Source: Microbacteriaceae bacterium
GTDB taxonomy: Bacteria > Actinomycetota > Actinomycetes > Actinomycetales > Microbacteriaceae
Length of the DNA: 64,000 bases
Assembly (NCBI GenBank): GCA_025464975.1
Contig: JAODMT010000004.1
Coordinates: 372,001 to 436,000, forward strand
Direction of reading: 5' to 3'
The first letter of the stretch is position 1. Each line of letters starts with the position of its first letter. The notes beneath the pieces were generated by a model. The model saw nothing but the letters and a program-made list of their open reading frames with translations, did not search any database and was not told where the DNA came from. This document shows, piece by piece, positions 18,335 through 27,712 of the stretch. Position numbers and translations under genes: made by a program.

Positions 18335-19962
18335 GCGTCATACATCGTCGGTGTCGACACCGTCGGCATCGCCCGCACGCCCTTCACGGTTGACCGCAGC
18401 AGGTAGTGGTTCTGCTGGTCGTAGAGCGGGAGGATGTAGTAGCCGCCCAGGATGATGTCCTGGGCCTGTTTGTAGAGCGACGCGCGCTCCTTCTGATCCG
18501 AGGTCTCGCCGGCCCTGACGAGCAGCGCATCGAGCGCCGGGTCCTTGACCTGGGAGTGGTTGGCGAAGTATCCGCTCGGTGCCGGCTTCGTGCCGTCGGA
18601 GTCGTAGAGGATGCGCAAGACGTCCGGACCGACCTTCGTGTACGGGGCGCTGACGAGGTTGTACTGGTTGGCGCCGAGGGCGCCGTACCAGCTCGAGAGG
18701 TCAAGCGGGTGGAGGTCGACCTTGAAGCCGGCCTGTTTCGTCGTGGCCTGAAGCTGCTCGAACAGCGACTGCTCGGCCGGGATCGATTGATTGGTGCTCA
18801 CGGGGAAGTTCAGCTCGAGCACCTTGCCGTCCTTGACGCGGTAGCCGTCGGAGTTCCGCTGGGTCCAGCCGGCTTCATCCAGCAGCTTCGCGGCGGCCTT
18901 CTGGTCGTAGGTGAAGAGTTTCGGCTCGGAGATGCCGAGTTTCTCGACGCTCGACAGCGCGGAGTACGACCGCTTTGCGGTTCCGAAGAACAGGCTCGTG
19001 ATGGCGTCGTTGACGTCGGCCGAGCGGATGAACGCCTCCCGCACCCGCTTGTCGTCGAACGGCGCGATGCTCGAGTTCAGTTCTATGCGATTGGAGGCGC
19101 CGGGGCGCGGCGCGTCGATCGCGACGAGGTCCTTGGTCTTTTTCGCCGCGACGAGCGTGTCGGGCTGGGCGTTGTCGATCACGTCGACGGTGCCGGACTG
19201 CAGGGCGGCGTACCGGGAGGCCGAGTCGGGCAGGAATCGCCACTGGATGGCCTTGAGGTACGCCGGGCCGGTGTGAGCGGCATCCGCGGGCGGCGAGTTG
19301 TACTTGTCGTTGCGGACGAGCGAGATCGACTGCTGGTGCACCCACTTGGTCACGATGAACGGCCCGGTGCCGACCGGGGACTCGCAATTGACCGCCTGGC
19401 TGCGCTTCAGGGCCTTCGCCGACTCGATGGCGAGCCACGGTTGGGACAGCGAATCGAGGAGTGCGCTATCCGGGGTGCTCAGCGTGAAGCGCGCCGTCAG
19501 ATCGTTGACCACGGTGACGCCCGTGACCTTCTGCAGGGCGAGGTAGCCGGTGGATGACCCGGTGGCCGGGTCCTGCAGGTGCGCGACGTTTGCGGCGACG
19601 GCCTCGGCGTTCAGCGGCGTGCCATCGGTGAATTTCACGTTCTTACGCAGCGTGAAGTCCCAGCTCAGGCCGTTGGCGGACTCCGTCCACTTCGTCGCCA
19701 GCCACGGGATGATGTCGCCGGCCTTATTCTTGGAGACCAGCGACTCGAGGTACTGGGTCGCGACGAGGGCCTGAGGATAGTTTCCCCCGACATGTGGGTC
19801 GAGGCAGGTCGGTTCGGCGTCGCCGGTCGCATAGACGAGTGTTCCGCCGGAGACGGGAGCGGATCCGCGCGGCGCGGCCGTCGTGGTGCATCCGACCAGC
19901 AAGAGGCCGACGGCGGCCATGGCAATCAGGGGGGACAGGAAGCGTTTCACGGGCTCTCTCAC
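18319..19962 (-). CDS. family 5 solute-binding lipoprotein of the ABC importer
   Basis: A 547-aa extracellular binding protein. It has a lipoprotein signal with lipobox LLVGC (Cys25) and the SBP_bac_5 architecture: CLDPHVGGNYPQAL near the start, FTLRKNVKFTDGTPL in domain I and a C-terminal LPLYDQQNHYLL. It captures a peptide or related solute for the downstream permeases and ATPase. It heads the operon and is transcribed divergently from a TetR-family regulator that probably controls it. Confidence 0.93.
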   Translation of the reverse strand: MREPVKRFLSPLIAMAAVGLLLVGCTTTAAPRGSAPVSGGTLVYATGDAEPTCLDPHVGGNYPQALVATQYLESLVSKNKAGDIIPWLATKWTESANGLSWDFTLRKNVKFTDGTPLNAEAVAANVAHLQDPATGSSTGYLALQKVTGVTVVNDLTARFTLSTPDSALLDSLSQPWLAIESAKALKRSQAVNCESPVGTGPFIVTKWVHQQSISLVRNDKYNSPPADAAHTGPAYLKAIQWRFLPDSASRYAALQSGTVDVIDNAQPDTLVAAKKTKDLVAIDAPRPGASNRIELNSSIAPFDDKRVREAFIRSADVNDAITSLFFGTAKRSYSALSSVEKLGISEPKLFTYDQKAAAKLLDEAGWTQRNSDGYRVKDGKVLELNFPVSTNQSIPAEQSLFEQLQATTKQAGFKVDLHPLDLSSWYGALGANQYNLVSAPYTKVGPDVLRILYDSDGTKPAPSGYFANHSQVKDPALDALLVRAGETSDQKERASLYKQAQDIILGGYYILPLYDQQNHYLLRSTVKGVRAMPTVSTPTMYDAWLSR

Positions 19963-19980
19963 GAACGGGCTATTATTGGG

Positions 19981-20002
19981 CTGAGTCCATTATCGCACTC
20001 AG
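19981..20002. promoter_or_regulatory. inverted repeat, candidate TetR-family operator
   Basis: CTGAGT-N10-ACTCAG is a perfect inverted repeat in the 50-bp gap between the ABC operon and the divergent TetR gene. The right half-site overlaps the start of AGGAGG (20001-20006), the regulator's ribosome-binding site. It is well placed for autorepression and control of the importer. Confidence 0.55.
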
Positions 20003-20012
20003 GAGGTGACGC

Positions 20013-20705
20013 GTGACTTCCCAAGCTCAAAAGCCAGTCGGTCGTCCGCGCAGGTCGTCGAGGTCAATGCTCGAGGATGCGGCGGTGGAGCTGTTCCTCG
20101 AGAACACCTACGCCCTAACCACCATCGAACAGATCACGCAGCGAGCCGGCGTCAGCCGCAACACCTTCTTCAACTACTTCTCCGCCAAGAGCGACCTTCT
20201 GTGGGTGGAGCTGGATGCCGGCATCGACCGGCTCGCGGCCGAGCTCTCCCGTGTTCCGGCCGGGGGGCCGGCCCTTTCCGCGGTGCGGGACGCCGCGCTT
20301 CGGGTCGTCTACGACGTCGGGGTTGACCGGGTGCCGCTCGCCCTGACCCAGGACGACGTGATGGGCACCCGGGAGGAGACCCGCTCATCCGGGCTTGCGC
20401 GACTGGCGCGACGGTCGGACGTGATCGCGGCGTTCCTCTCCCGCCAGATCGGGCGACCGGTCGACGACCTGCTCGTGCTGAGCGCGGCGAACGCACTGTC
20501 CGGGGCGATCTCCGCCGCCTGGACGGTGTGGGCGCGGGACGGCATCGGCCGCGGCCCGCTGTTCGACTACGCCTCGGATGCCCTCGCGATCGTGTCGATC
20601 GGGCTCGACGCGGGCCTCGAGCCCGCGGCCGCGGCTAGAATGGCTGGCAACGACATCGATCCGGTCATCACCGGGGAGTCTTCGGAAGAACGGTCGGGTT
20701 CTTAG
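20013..20705 (+). CDS. TetR-family transcriptional regulator
   Basis: A 230-aa repressor. The N-terminal helix-turn-helix spans about residues 20-65 (TTIEQITQRAGVSRNTFFNYF), with the usual F-x-x-K-x-D-L end (FSAKSDLL). The C-terminal ligand domain is not family-specific. The GTG start follows AGGAGG with 6-nt spacing. It is divergent from the ABC importer, and a palindrome between them is the likely operator, so it probably senses the imported solute or a product. The gene ends 6 bp before the ileS T-box leader begins. Confidence 0.88.
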   Translation: MTSQAQKPVGRPRRSSRSMLEDAAVELFLENTYALTTIEQITQRAGVSRNTFFNYFSAKSDLLWVELDAGIDRLAAELSRVPAGGPALSAVRDAALRVVYDVGVDRVPLALTQDDVMGTREETRSSGLARLARRSDVIAAFLSRQIGRPVDDLLVLSAANALSGAISAAWTVWARDGIGRGPLFDYASDALAIVSIGLDAGLEPAAAARMAGNDIDPVITGESSEERSGS

Positions 20706-20710
20706 CGGAC

Positions 20711-20865
20711 CTCGACCAAGTAGAACCGAACGGGTCTGGCCCGTCATCGCCAATGAATAAGCGGTCGATCGGGCGCAATCCCGATCGGCAAGCGGGGTGG
20801 TACCGCGGCATCCGTGTCCAAACGGGTGACGTCCTCGTCCAGTTGAAAGCCCGACCTGGAGAGAC
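20711..20865 (+). promoter_or_regulatory. T-box riboswitch controlling ileS, translational type
   Basis: The conserved T-box GGGGTGGTACCGCGG is at 20794-20808. Upstream, AGTAGAA (20719-20725) resembles the S-turn of a short Stem I, with ACGGG-TCTGG-CCCGT as its apical hairpin. ATC at 20746-20748 is the isoleucine specifier. A perfect hairpin (20766-20787) fits Stem III. Downstream, TCCAG (20838-20842) can pair with CTGGA (20856-20860), which includes the ileS Shine-Dalgarno. There is no U-tract. This matches the short-Stem-I translational T-boxes known for actinobacterial ileS. Confidence 0.9.
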
Positions 20866-23800
20866 ATGACCTACCCGCTGACCCCCGATGGCGAAACCGA
20901 GCCGCTCACCGCGTCTCCGAACTTCCCGGCGATCGAAGACGGCATTCTCGCGTTCTGGAAGAGAGACAACACCTTCCAGGCATCCGTCGATCGCCGCGAG
21001 GGATGCGAGGAATGGGTGTTCTACGACGGCCCGCCCTTCGCTAACGGGCTCCCGCACTACGGACACCTGCTCACCGGATATGCCAAGGACCTGTTTCCCC
21101 GGTTCCAGACGATGCGCGGAAAGCAGGTCCACCGACGCTTCGGCTGGGATACCCACGGACTCCCTGCCGAGCTCGAGGCGATGCGTCAGCTCGGGATCAC
21201 GGAGAAGTCGCAGATCGAAGAGATGGGCGTCGAGCAGTTCAATGCCGCCGCCCGCGCATCGGTGCTCGGATACACCACTGAGTGGCAGGACTACGTCACC
21301 CGCCAGGCTCGCTGGGTCGACTTCGAGAACGACTACAAGACCCTCGATGTGACGTTCATGGAGTCGGTCATCTGGGCATTCAAGCAACTCCACGACAAGG
21401 GGCTCGCCTACGAGGGCTTCCGCGTGCTTCCGTACTGTTGGCACGACGAAACGCCGCTGTCCAACCACGAACTGCGCATGGATGACGACGTCTATAAGAC
21501 CCGTCAGGACCAGACCGTCACCGTTACCTTCCCGCTGGACGGGGCCAAGGCCGAGGCGCTGCACCTCACCGGGGTGAAGGCCCTGGCCTGGACCACAACG
21601 CCGTGGACCCTCCCGACCAACCTCGCCCTCGCGGTCGGCCCCCGGATCGAATACGCCGTGGTGCCGAGCGGACCGCACGGGGCATCGGACGGCTCGGCCG
21701 ATGGGGTCGCCGAGTTCCTGCTCGCCGCCGACACCGTCGCGGCCTACGCGAAGGATCTCGGCTACGGCTCGCCGGAGGCGGCGATCGCTGCGGTCAGCCG
21801 CACCATCCTCGGCGCCGACCTCGCCGGCGTCACCTACGACCGGTTGTGGGACTATTACGCCGACGAGGAGACCTGGGGGACCCAGAACGCCTGGCAGATC
21901 CTTGTCGCGGAGTACGTCGCCACCGGCGAGGGAACCGGCATCGTTCACCAGGCTCCCGCGTACGGCGAGGACGACCAGGTCACCTGCGCCGCCGCCGGCA
22001 TCCCGGTGATCATCTCGGTGGACGACGGCGGCAAGTTCCTTTCGCAGGTGCCGGAGGTGGCCGGACTCCAGGTGTTCGACGCGAACAAGACGCTCACCCA
22101 GTTGCTCCGGGCCAACGGCCGACTGCTTCGGGTGGCGAGCTACGAGCACCCGTACCCGCACTGTTGGCGTTGTCGCAATCCGCTCATCTACAAGGCGGTG
22201 TCGAGCTGGTTCGTGCGTGTCACCGAGTTCCGGGACCGCATGGGCGAACTCAACCAGGAGATCAACTGGGTGCCGGAGAACGTCAAGGACGGCCAGTTCG
22301 GAAAGTGGTTAGCCAACGCCCGCGACTGGTCAATTTCCCGCAATCGGTATTGGGGTTCGCCCATTCCGGTGTGGAAGAGCGACGATCCCGACTACCCGCG
22401 CGTCGACGTGTACGGCTCGCTCGACGAACTGCGGCGCGACTTCGGCGCGCTGCCGCTGAACTCCGATGGTGAGCCAGACCTGCACCGTCCGTTCATCGAT
22501 GAGCTGACGAGACCAAACCCGGACGATCCCACCGGGCGCAGCACCATGCGCCGGATCGAGGACGTGCTCGACGTGTGGTTCGATTCCGGTTCGATGCCAT
22601 TCGCCCAGGTGCACTACCCGTTCGAAAACCAGGACTGGTTCGACAGCCACAACCCGGCCGACTTCATCGTCGAGTACATCGGACAGACTCGCGGCTGGTT
22701 CTACATGCTGCACGTGCTCTCGACCGCGCTGTTCGACCGGCCGGCCTTCTCCAATGTCATCAGTCACGGCATCGTGCTCGGAAGCGATGGGCAGAAGATG
22801 TCGAAGAGCCTCCGCAACTATCCGGATGTCTCGGAGGTGTTCGACCGGGACGGCGCGGACGCGATGCGGTGGTTCCTGATGGCGTCATCGGTGATCCGCG
22901 GCGGAAACCTCGTGGTCACGGAGGAGGGCATCCGTGAGGGAGTGCGACAGCTGATGCTGCCGCTCTGGAGCTGCTACTACTTCTTCACGCTCTACGCGAA
23001 TGCCGGCGGCTACACGGCGACCTGGCGCACCGACTCGCCGGACGTTCTCGATCGCTACCTCCTTGCGAAGACCCGGCAGCTCGTCGTCGACGTCACCAGC
23101 GACCTTGAGGCACTCGACAGCCCGCTCGCAGCGAACGCCCTCCGGGACTTCGGGGACGTGCTCACCAACTGGTACGTGCGGCGCAGCCGGGACCGGTTCT
23201 GGTCCGGTGACAACCCGGATGCCTTCGACACGCTGTACACCGTGCTCGAGACGCTGGCCCGGCTCGCCGCCCCGCTGCTCCCGCTCGTGACGGAACAGAT
23301 CTGGAAGGGCCTCACTGGCGGCCGAAGCGTGCACCTCGAGGATTGGCCGGACCCGGACTCCTACCCGCGGGACGATGCCCTTGTCGCGACGATGGACCGG
23401 GTGCGCGAGATCGCTTCATCCGGTCTCAGCCTGCGCAAGGCGACCGGGCTGCGGGTGCGACTCCCGCTTGCCGAACTCACCGTCGTCGCGGGAAACGCCG
23501 CCGACCTCACCGGCTTCGGCGACATCCTGCGCGACGAGCTCAACGTGAAGGCGGTCGTGCTGCGCGAGCTCTCCGAGGACAGCCTCGGCGAATTCGGCAT
23601 CCAGCGAAAGCTCACAGTCAACGCCCGCGCCGCGGGCCCCCGCATCGGCAAGCAGGTGCAAACCGTCATTCAGGCCGCCCGGCTTGGCGACTGGTCGGCG
23701 AACGGAGAGAACGTCATCGTCGGCGGCGTCGAACTTCTGCCGGGCGAATTCGAACTGCACCTGCAGGCAGCGGATGACGCGCAAGCGATCACCTTCCTTC

Positions 23801-24180
23801 CCGGCGGCGGGTTCGTTCTGCTCGACACCGCGACGACTCCGGAGCTGGAGGCCGAGGGACTCGCCCGCGACCTCATCCGCGCCGTTCAGGACACCCGCAA
23901 GGGCGCCGGCCTCAACGTGAGCGACCGGATCGACCTCACCCTGTACTTCCAGTCCGACGTCGAGTGCGCCGGGGTTCGGCCGTTCGCCAAGACGATCGGG
24001 GACGAGACTCTCGCCCTCTCGATCGACGCGGTCCCCACAGGGGGCGACAATGTCGAGGTGTTTGCCGCTCAGCACGGCAAGACCGCGGCGTTCCGTTCGC
24101 TGATCACGGCGGGCCAGTACGCAAACATCGGCGATGTGCTCGTCGAAGTAACCATCCATGGAGCAGGTATCGATGTCTAA
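20866..24180 (+). CDS. ileS: isoleucyl-tRNA synthetase, type 2 (eukaryote-like)
   Basis: Charges tRNA-Ile. It is 1104 aa, longer than type 1 bacterial IleRS (about 930). The class I motifs are HYGH (64-67, in [12 protein letters not shown]) and KMSKS (644-648, in [11 protein letters not shown]). The editing domain lies between them and the C-terminal anticodon domain is of the long type. The sequence pattern is that of the IleS2 clade, which as a family is less sensitive to mupirocin. A T-box riboswitch precedes it. The ATG follows GGAGAG. The stop overlaps the folC start by 8 bp. Confidence 0.97.
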   Translation: MTYPLTPDGETEPLTASPNFPAIEDGILAFWKRDNTFQASVDRREGCEEWVFYDGPPFANGLPHYGHLLTGYAKDLFPRFQTMRGKQVHRRFGWDTHGLPAELEAMRQLGITEKSQIEEMGVEQFNAAARASVLGYTTEWQDYVTRQARWVDFENDYKTLDVTFMESVIWAFKQLHDKGLAYEGFRVLPYCWHDETPLSNHELRMDDDVYKTRQDQTVTVTFPLDGAKAEALHLTGVKALAWTTTPWTLPTNLALAVGPRIEYAVVPSGPHGASDGSADGVAEFLLAADTVAAYAKDLGYGSPEAAIAAVSRTILGADLAGVTYDRLWDYYADEETWGTQNAWQILVAEYVATGEGTGIVHQAPAYGEDDQVTCAAAGIPVIISVDDGGKFLSQVPEVAGLQVFDANKTLTQLLRANGRLLRVASYEHPYPHCWRCRNPLIYKAVSSWFVRVTEFRDRMGELNQEINWVPENVKDGQFGKWLANARDWSISRNRYWGSPIPVWKSDDPDYPRVDVYGSLDELRRDFGALPLNSDGEPDLHRPFIDELTRPNPDDPTGRSTMRRIEDVLDVWFDSGSMPFAQVHYPFENQDWFDSHNPADFIVEYIGQTRGWFYMLHVLSTALFDRPAFSNVISHGIVLGSDGQKMSKSLRNYPDVSEVFDRDGADAMRWFLMASSVIRGGNLVVTEEGIREGVRQLMLPLWSCYYFFTLYANAGGYTATWRTDSPDVLDRYLLAKTRQLVVDVTSDLEALDSPLAANALRDFGDVLTNWYVRRSRDRFWSGDNPDAFDTLYTVLETLARLAAPLLPLVTEQIWKGLTGGRSVHLEDWPDPDSYPRDDALVATMDRVREIASSGLSLRKATGLRVRLPLAELTVVAGNAADLTGFGDILRDELNVKAVVLRELSEDSLGEFGIQRKLTVNARAAGPRIGKQVQTVIQAARLGDWSANGENVIVGGVELLPGEFELHLQAADDAQAITFLPGGGFVLLDTATTPELEAEGLARDLIRAVQDTRKGAGLNVSDRIDLTLYFQSDVECAGVRPFAKTIGDETLALSIDAVPTGGDNVEVFAAQHGKTAAFRSLITAGQYANIGDVLVEVTIHGAGIDV

Positions 24181-25564
24181 CGACCATGATTCGCACGACC
24201 CCGAGCTGAGCGACGACTCCCTCTACCAGCGAGAGGCCGACGCGGTGTATGCCGAGCTGCTCGCCCGCATCGGGGAGGGCCACCCGCAGCCGCGGCTTGG
24301 CGCGGTGCGTCGGGTGGTCGAGCTGCTCGGCGATCCGCAGCGCGCCTACCCGATCATCCACGTGACGGGAACCAACGGGAAGACCTCGACGAGCCGAATC
24401 ACCGAGAGCATTCTTCGCGCCTACGGACTGCGAACGGGTCTGTTCTCGAGCCCGCATCTGGTGCGCGTCAACGAGCGAATTCTGATCGACGGTGCCCCGA
24501 TCTCCAACGAGGCCTTCGTCAGCAACTATCGCGACATCAAGCCGTATCTCGACCTCGTCGACGCGGAACTACGCACGGCCGGCGACGCGCCGCTCGCATT
24601 TTTCGAAGCTTTTACCGCCCTCGCCTTCGCGAGCTTCGCCGACGCGCCGGTCGACGTCGCGGTCATTGAGGTCGGCCTCGGCGGGGAGTGGGATGCCACC
24701 AACGTCGGCGACGGACAGGTCGCCGTGTTCACGCCGATTTCGCTCGATCACACGGCCCGGCTCGGCAACACCGTCGCGCTCATCGCCGCGACCAAGGCCG
24801 GCATCATCAAGCCGGCCGCGGCCGTCGTGTCGTCCAACCAGCCGCCGACCGCGCTCGCCGAACTGGAGCGCGCCAGCGAACTCATGGAAGCCAGCTTTGC
24901 CGTGCAGGGCGGCGGTTTCGAGCTGCTGTCCAACACGGTTGCCGTGGGAGGTCAGCTGATCTCGGTTCGCGGCCTCGCCGGAACCTACAACGACCTCTTC
25001 CTTCCGCTGTTTGGCGACCACCAGGCGCAAAACGCCACGGTCGCGATCGCCGCCGTGGAGTCCTTTCTCGGCGGTGGAAGCCAGATGCTCGTCGGCGACG
25101 TGCTCGCCGAGGGGATCGCCACCGCGACATCCCCGGGTCGGCTGCAGGTGCTCGGCATCGAGCCAACGGTGATTTTGGATGCCGCTCACAACCCGGACGG
25201 CGCCGAGTCGCTCACCGCCGCCATCGGCCGCTACTTCACGTTCGACGAGGTGGCGATCGTGCTCGGGGTGCTCGCCGATAAGGACGCGCGAGGGATCATC
25301 TCGGCGCTGGCCCCCCTCGCCGAGGTGTTTCTGGTCACGGCCTCGAGCTCGGATCGCGCCATCCCGGTCGACGAACTCGCGGAACTGGTTCGCGAGGTGG
25401 CCCCCGACAACTCGGTCGAGGACTACGACTCTCCGGCAGAGGCGATCGAGGCAGCGCGGGCGTGGGCGGCGAAAAAGCCTCGCCGCGGCGTTGTCGTCAC
25501 CGGATCGATCACTCTCATCGGTGAGGCGATGGAGATTTCCGAGAGTGAAGGCTGGAAGCGGTGA
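24173..25564 (+). CDS. folC: folylpolyglutamate/dihydrofolate synthase
   Basis: Adds glutamates to folates and usually makes dihydrofolate from dihydropteroate. It is 463 aa. The P-loop [10 protein letters not shown] and the Mur ligase-like central domain ([22 protein letters not shown]) are clear, with the C-terminal [12 protein letters not shown] motif. The ATG at 24173 is chosen because GGAG lies about 9 nt upstream. It overlaps the ileS end, and the DUF4233 gene starts 4 bp inside its end, so it sits in one transcription unit controlled by the ileS T-box or by internal promoters. Confidence 0.95.
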   Translation: MSNDHDSHDPELSDDSLYQREADAVYAELLARIGEGHPQPRLGAVRRVVELLGDPQRAYPIIHVTGTNGKTSTSRITESILRAYGLRTGLFSSPHLVRVNERILIDGAPISNEAFVSNYRDIKPYLDLVDAELRTAGDAPLAFFEAFTALAFASFADAPVDVAVIEVGLGGEWDATNVGDGQVAVFTPISLDHTARLGNTVALIAATKAGIIKPAAAVVSSNQPPTALAELERASELMEASFAVQGGGFELLSNTVAVGGQLISVRGLAGTYNDLFLPLFGDHQAQNATVAIAAVESFLGGGSQMLVGDVLAEGIATATSPGRLQVLGIEPTVILDAAHNPDGAESLTAAIGRYFTFDEVAIVLGVLADKDARGIISALAPLAEVFLVTASSSDRAIPVDELAELVREVAPDNSVEDYDSPAEAIEAARAWAAKKPRRGVVVTGSITLIGEAMEISESEGWKR

Positions 25565-25953
25565 CAGAGCCGGCCGCGACGCCGAGGTCGCGACGGGAGA
25601 AGTCGGCGACCGAGTCGCTGCTCTCGATCGCGCTGCTGCTCGAGGCGATCCTGATCTTCTTCGTGGTCATGGTCGCCTTCGGGCTCAAAGTTCTGCCGCC
25701 GGCGGTCGTGTTCGGCGGCGGAGCGGCGCTCTTCGTGATCATGCTTGTGACCGGTCGTCTGATTCGCTTTACGTGGGCGGTGTGGGCGGGGTGGCTGTTG
25801 CAAGCGGCACTCATCGCCATCGGCGTTCTGCTGCCACTCATGTACTTCATTGGCGCGGTGTTCTGCGCCATCTGGATCTATTGCTTCCTGATGGGCCGAA
25901 AACTGGACCGTCAGAAGGCCGCCTATCTCGCCAACCCCAACAACAAGGAGTAA
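25561..25953 (+). CDS. DUF4233 four-helix membrane protein
   Basis: A 130-aa membrane protein with four hydrophobic helices (around residues 20-42, 44-64, 70-90 and 92-113), a basic N-terminus and a short hydrophilic C-terminus. It matches the actinobacterial DUF4233 family, which is regularly encoded between folC and ndk. Function unknown. The start GTG overlaps the folC stop by 4 bp (GTGA), so translation is coupled. Confidence 0.85.
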   Translation: MTEPAATPRSRREKSATESLLSIALLLEAILIFFVVMVAFGLKVLPPAVVFGGGAALFVIMLVTGRLIRFTWAVWAGWLLQAALIAIGVLLPLMYFIGAVFCAIWIYCFLMGRKLDRQKAAYLANPNNKE

Positions 25954-25956
25954 TGA

Positions 25957-26376
25957 ATGGCCACCGTCGAAGAAACTCTCGTGCTCGTCAAGCCAGACGG
26001 CGTGTCCCGCAACCTGACCGGGGAAATTCTGCGCCGCATCGAGTCGAAGGGGTATCAGCTCGTCGACGTGAAGCTCGTGCAGGCGAGCCGCGAGCTGCTC
26101 GCTAAGCACTACGAGGAGCACCTCGGCAAGCCGTTCTACGAGCCGCTCGTGGAATTCATGGAGAGCGGCGCCATCGTGGCATTTCGCATCGCCGGTGAGC
26201 GTGTGATCGAGGGCTTTCGCTCGATCGCCGGCACCACGGACCCGACCACGGCGGCCCCCGGCACCATCAGGGGAGACCTCGGACGCGACTGGGGCCTCGC
26301 GGTACAGCAGAACCTCGTGCACGGATCGGACTCGTCAGAGTCCGCCGCGCGCGAGCTCGCACTCTGGTTCGACTGA
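25957..26376 (+). CDS. ndk: nucleoside diphosphate kinase
   Basis: Transfers the gamma phosphate between nucleoside triphosphates and diphosphates through a phospho-histidine. It is 139 aa, the standard length. The active-site histidine is His122 in LVHGSDS. The N-terminal ETLVLVKPDGVSRNL and the AAPGTIRGDLG segment are invariant family features. It follows DUF4233 by 3 bp, with GGAGTAATG supplying the ribosome-binding site. Confidence 0.98.
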   Translation: MATVEETLVLVKPDGVSRNLTGEILRRIESKGYQLVDVKLVQASRELLAKHYEEHLGKPFYEPLVEFMESGAIVAFRIAGERVIEGFRSIAGTTDPTTAAPGTIRGDLGRDWGLAVQQNLVHGSDSSESAARELALWFD

Positions 26377-26727
26377 GCTCTCCGTGAGCCACGGCGGCCG
26401 CCGTCGTTCAGCGCGGTGCAGCTGGTAGCCCGGTGAGCGCCGAGTCACGCTGCCCCGCGCTATTGCGGGCCTCTTCCGACAAAACGGGGTTGGCACGCCG
26501 GCCCTACTAGTCCGTTGTGGCCCGCTTTCGCGCTTCCCCGCCCCAACGGCCCGGATTTCTCCGGAGGTCTCTGAGATGTGCCGCAATGTGAACGCTCACT
26601 TGGGTCAGATTGCCTGGGTTTTGCCAAATCCTCCGGAGAAACGTGTCAGCGGGAACGATTGGTGGCCGGAAATGGACCCGTCGCAACCCGAAAGGGTGCG
26701 CACCCAATCAGGTGTCTGGCGGCCCGC
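26377..26727. other. 351-bp convergent intergenic region, no gene seen
   Basis: No open frame here looks coding. CCCGC/GCGGG at 26454-26469 could form a weak terminator for ndk. The main structure is a long-range inverted repeat, listed separately. Base composition is slightly less GC-rich around 26570-26640 than in the neighbouring genes. Confidence 0.5.
26556..26641. repeat. inverted repeat with 12-bp perfect arms
   Basis: TTTCTCCGGAGG (26556-26567) and CCTCCGGAGAAA (26630-26641) are perfect inverted repeats around a 62-bp centre. Each arm also contains the palindrome CTCCGGAG. It lies between ndk and the opposing dsbA-like gene. The design (terminal inverted repeats, about 80 bp, convergent intergenic site) resembles the 77-bp elements but the arms are unrelated. 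No second copy was seen in the window. Confidence 0.6.
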
Positions 26728-27603
26728 CTAGCCCGCGTTCTGCTGCACGAAGGTGGCGAACGCGGTCGGGTCGGTGAGGGACCCGGAATACTGCGCGCCG
26801 TTCACGAAGACCGTCGGCGTGCCGTTGAATTTGCCGTTCTGCGTGTTCGGCAGGGTCGTGGACCCGGTGACCCGGGCGGTCGAGGCTGTCACCCAGGCCG
26901 AGAACTTGTCGCGATTCACGCACGAGGTGATTGCGCTGCTGCTGCTTCCCGCCCCCTTGAGCACCGAGAGGATCTTCGCGTTGGTGAGTCCGGTCGTCTG
27001 CTCGGCAGGCTGATTGGCAAACAGCGCCTTGTTGACCGCGAAGTAGTTGTTCGGGTCGTAATTCGCCACACAGGCTGCGGCGTTAGCGGCGCGAGACGAA
27101 TACTGGGTGCCGAGCGACGAGCCGTCCAGGATCGAAATGGGGTGGATCTCGAGTGTCGCCGTCCCCGCCTTGACCCAGCTGGAAATCTGGTCCTGGTTGG
27201 TCGTCTCGAACTGGTCACAGTACGGGCACTGATAGTCGACGTAGGTCACGATGTTGACCGTTTTGGAGTGCGCGGCGGTGTTGGTCGGCACGGGCTTCTG
27301 GGTGGTCTTGAGGGCCGGCGTCGTCACCACGTCAAGGTTGGGTCCGGAAATCAGCACCCCGTCGCTGGCCATGTTCTTCGGCCCGAGTGCGGCGGGCTTC
27401 GGCGCTGATCCGTTCACGATGAAGATCGCGATTATCGCGATGACGGCGAGGATGCCGATGCCGATGCCGCTCTGCAGGAAGATCCGATTCCGGCGCTGAC
27501 GGCGCTTCTCGGCCTCGCGCTCAATGCGCGCCAGTTCGCGGGCGGCCTCACGACGATCCTTCTTGCCAGGCTGCGAGGAATTGGAATTGACGGGACCAAC
27601 CAT
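26728..27603 (-). CDS. DsbA-family thioredoxin-fold oxidoreductase, membrane-anchored
   Basis: A 291-aa protein with a basic cytoplasmic N-terminus (QPGKKDRREAARELARIE), a membrane anchor at 41-64 and an extracellular thioredoxin-like domain. The active site is CPYC (Cys126, Cys129) and the cis-Pro loop is GTPTVFVNG. It introduces disulfides into exported proteins. The VKOR gene just upstream on the same strand is its probable reoxidation partner. The ATG at 27603 is chosen; an upstream start at 27648 would add only a basic extension. The AAGGA ribosome-binding site is rather distant. Confidence 0.9.
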   Translation of the reverse strand: MVGPVNSNSSQPGKKDRREAARELARIEREAEKRRQRRNRIFLQSGIGIGILAVIAIIAIFIVNGSAPKPAALGPKNMASDGVLISGPNLDVVTTPALKTTQKPVPTNTAAHSKTVNIVTYVDYQCPYCDQFETTNQDQISSWVKAGTATLEIHPISILDGSSLGTQYSSRAANAAACVANYDPNNYFAVNKALFANQPAEQTTGLTNAKILSVLKGAGSSSSAITSCVNRDKFSAWVTASTARVTGSTTLPNTQNGKFNGTPTVFVNGAQYSGSLTDPTAFATFVQQNAG

Positions 27604-27712
27604 TTTGAGTGACCAACGTTCCTTTCGGCGCACATGCGCGATTGTCAAGCTAGGAAAAGGGATTGAGAGGTTTCTCTGCGTCGGCTGTGAAAAGGCCCAG
27701 AGCAGGCTGAGC

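Noticed and set aside
20668-22161. 497-codon minus-strand open frame opposite ileS
   Set aside because: It runs antisense through the T-box and the catalytic part of ileS; composition is that of a shadow frame.
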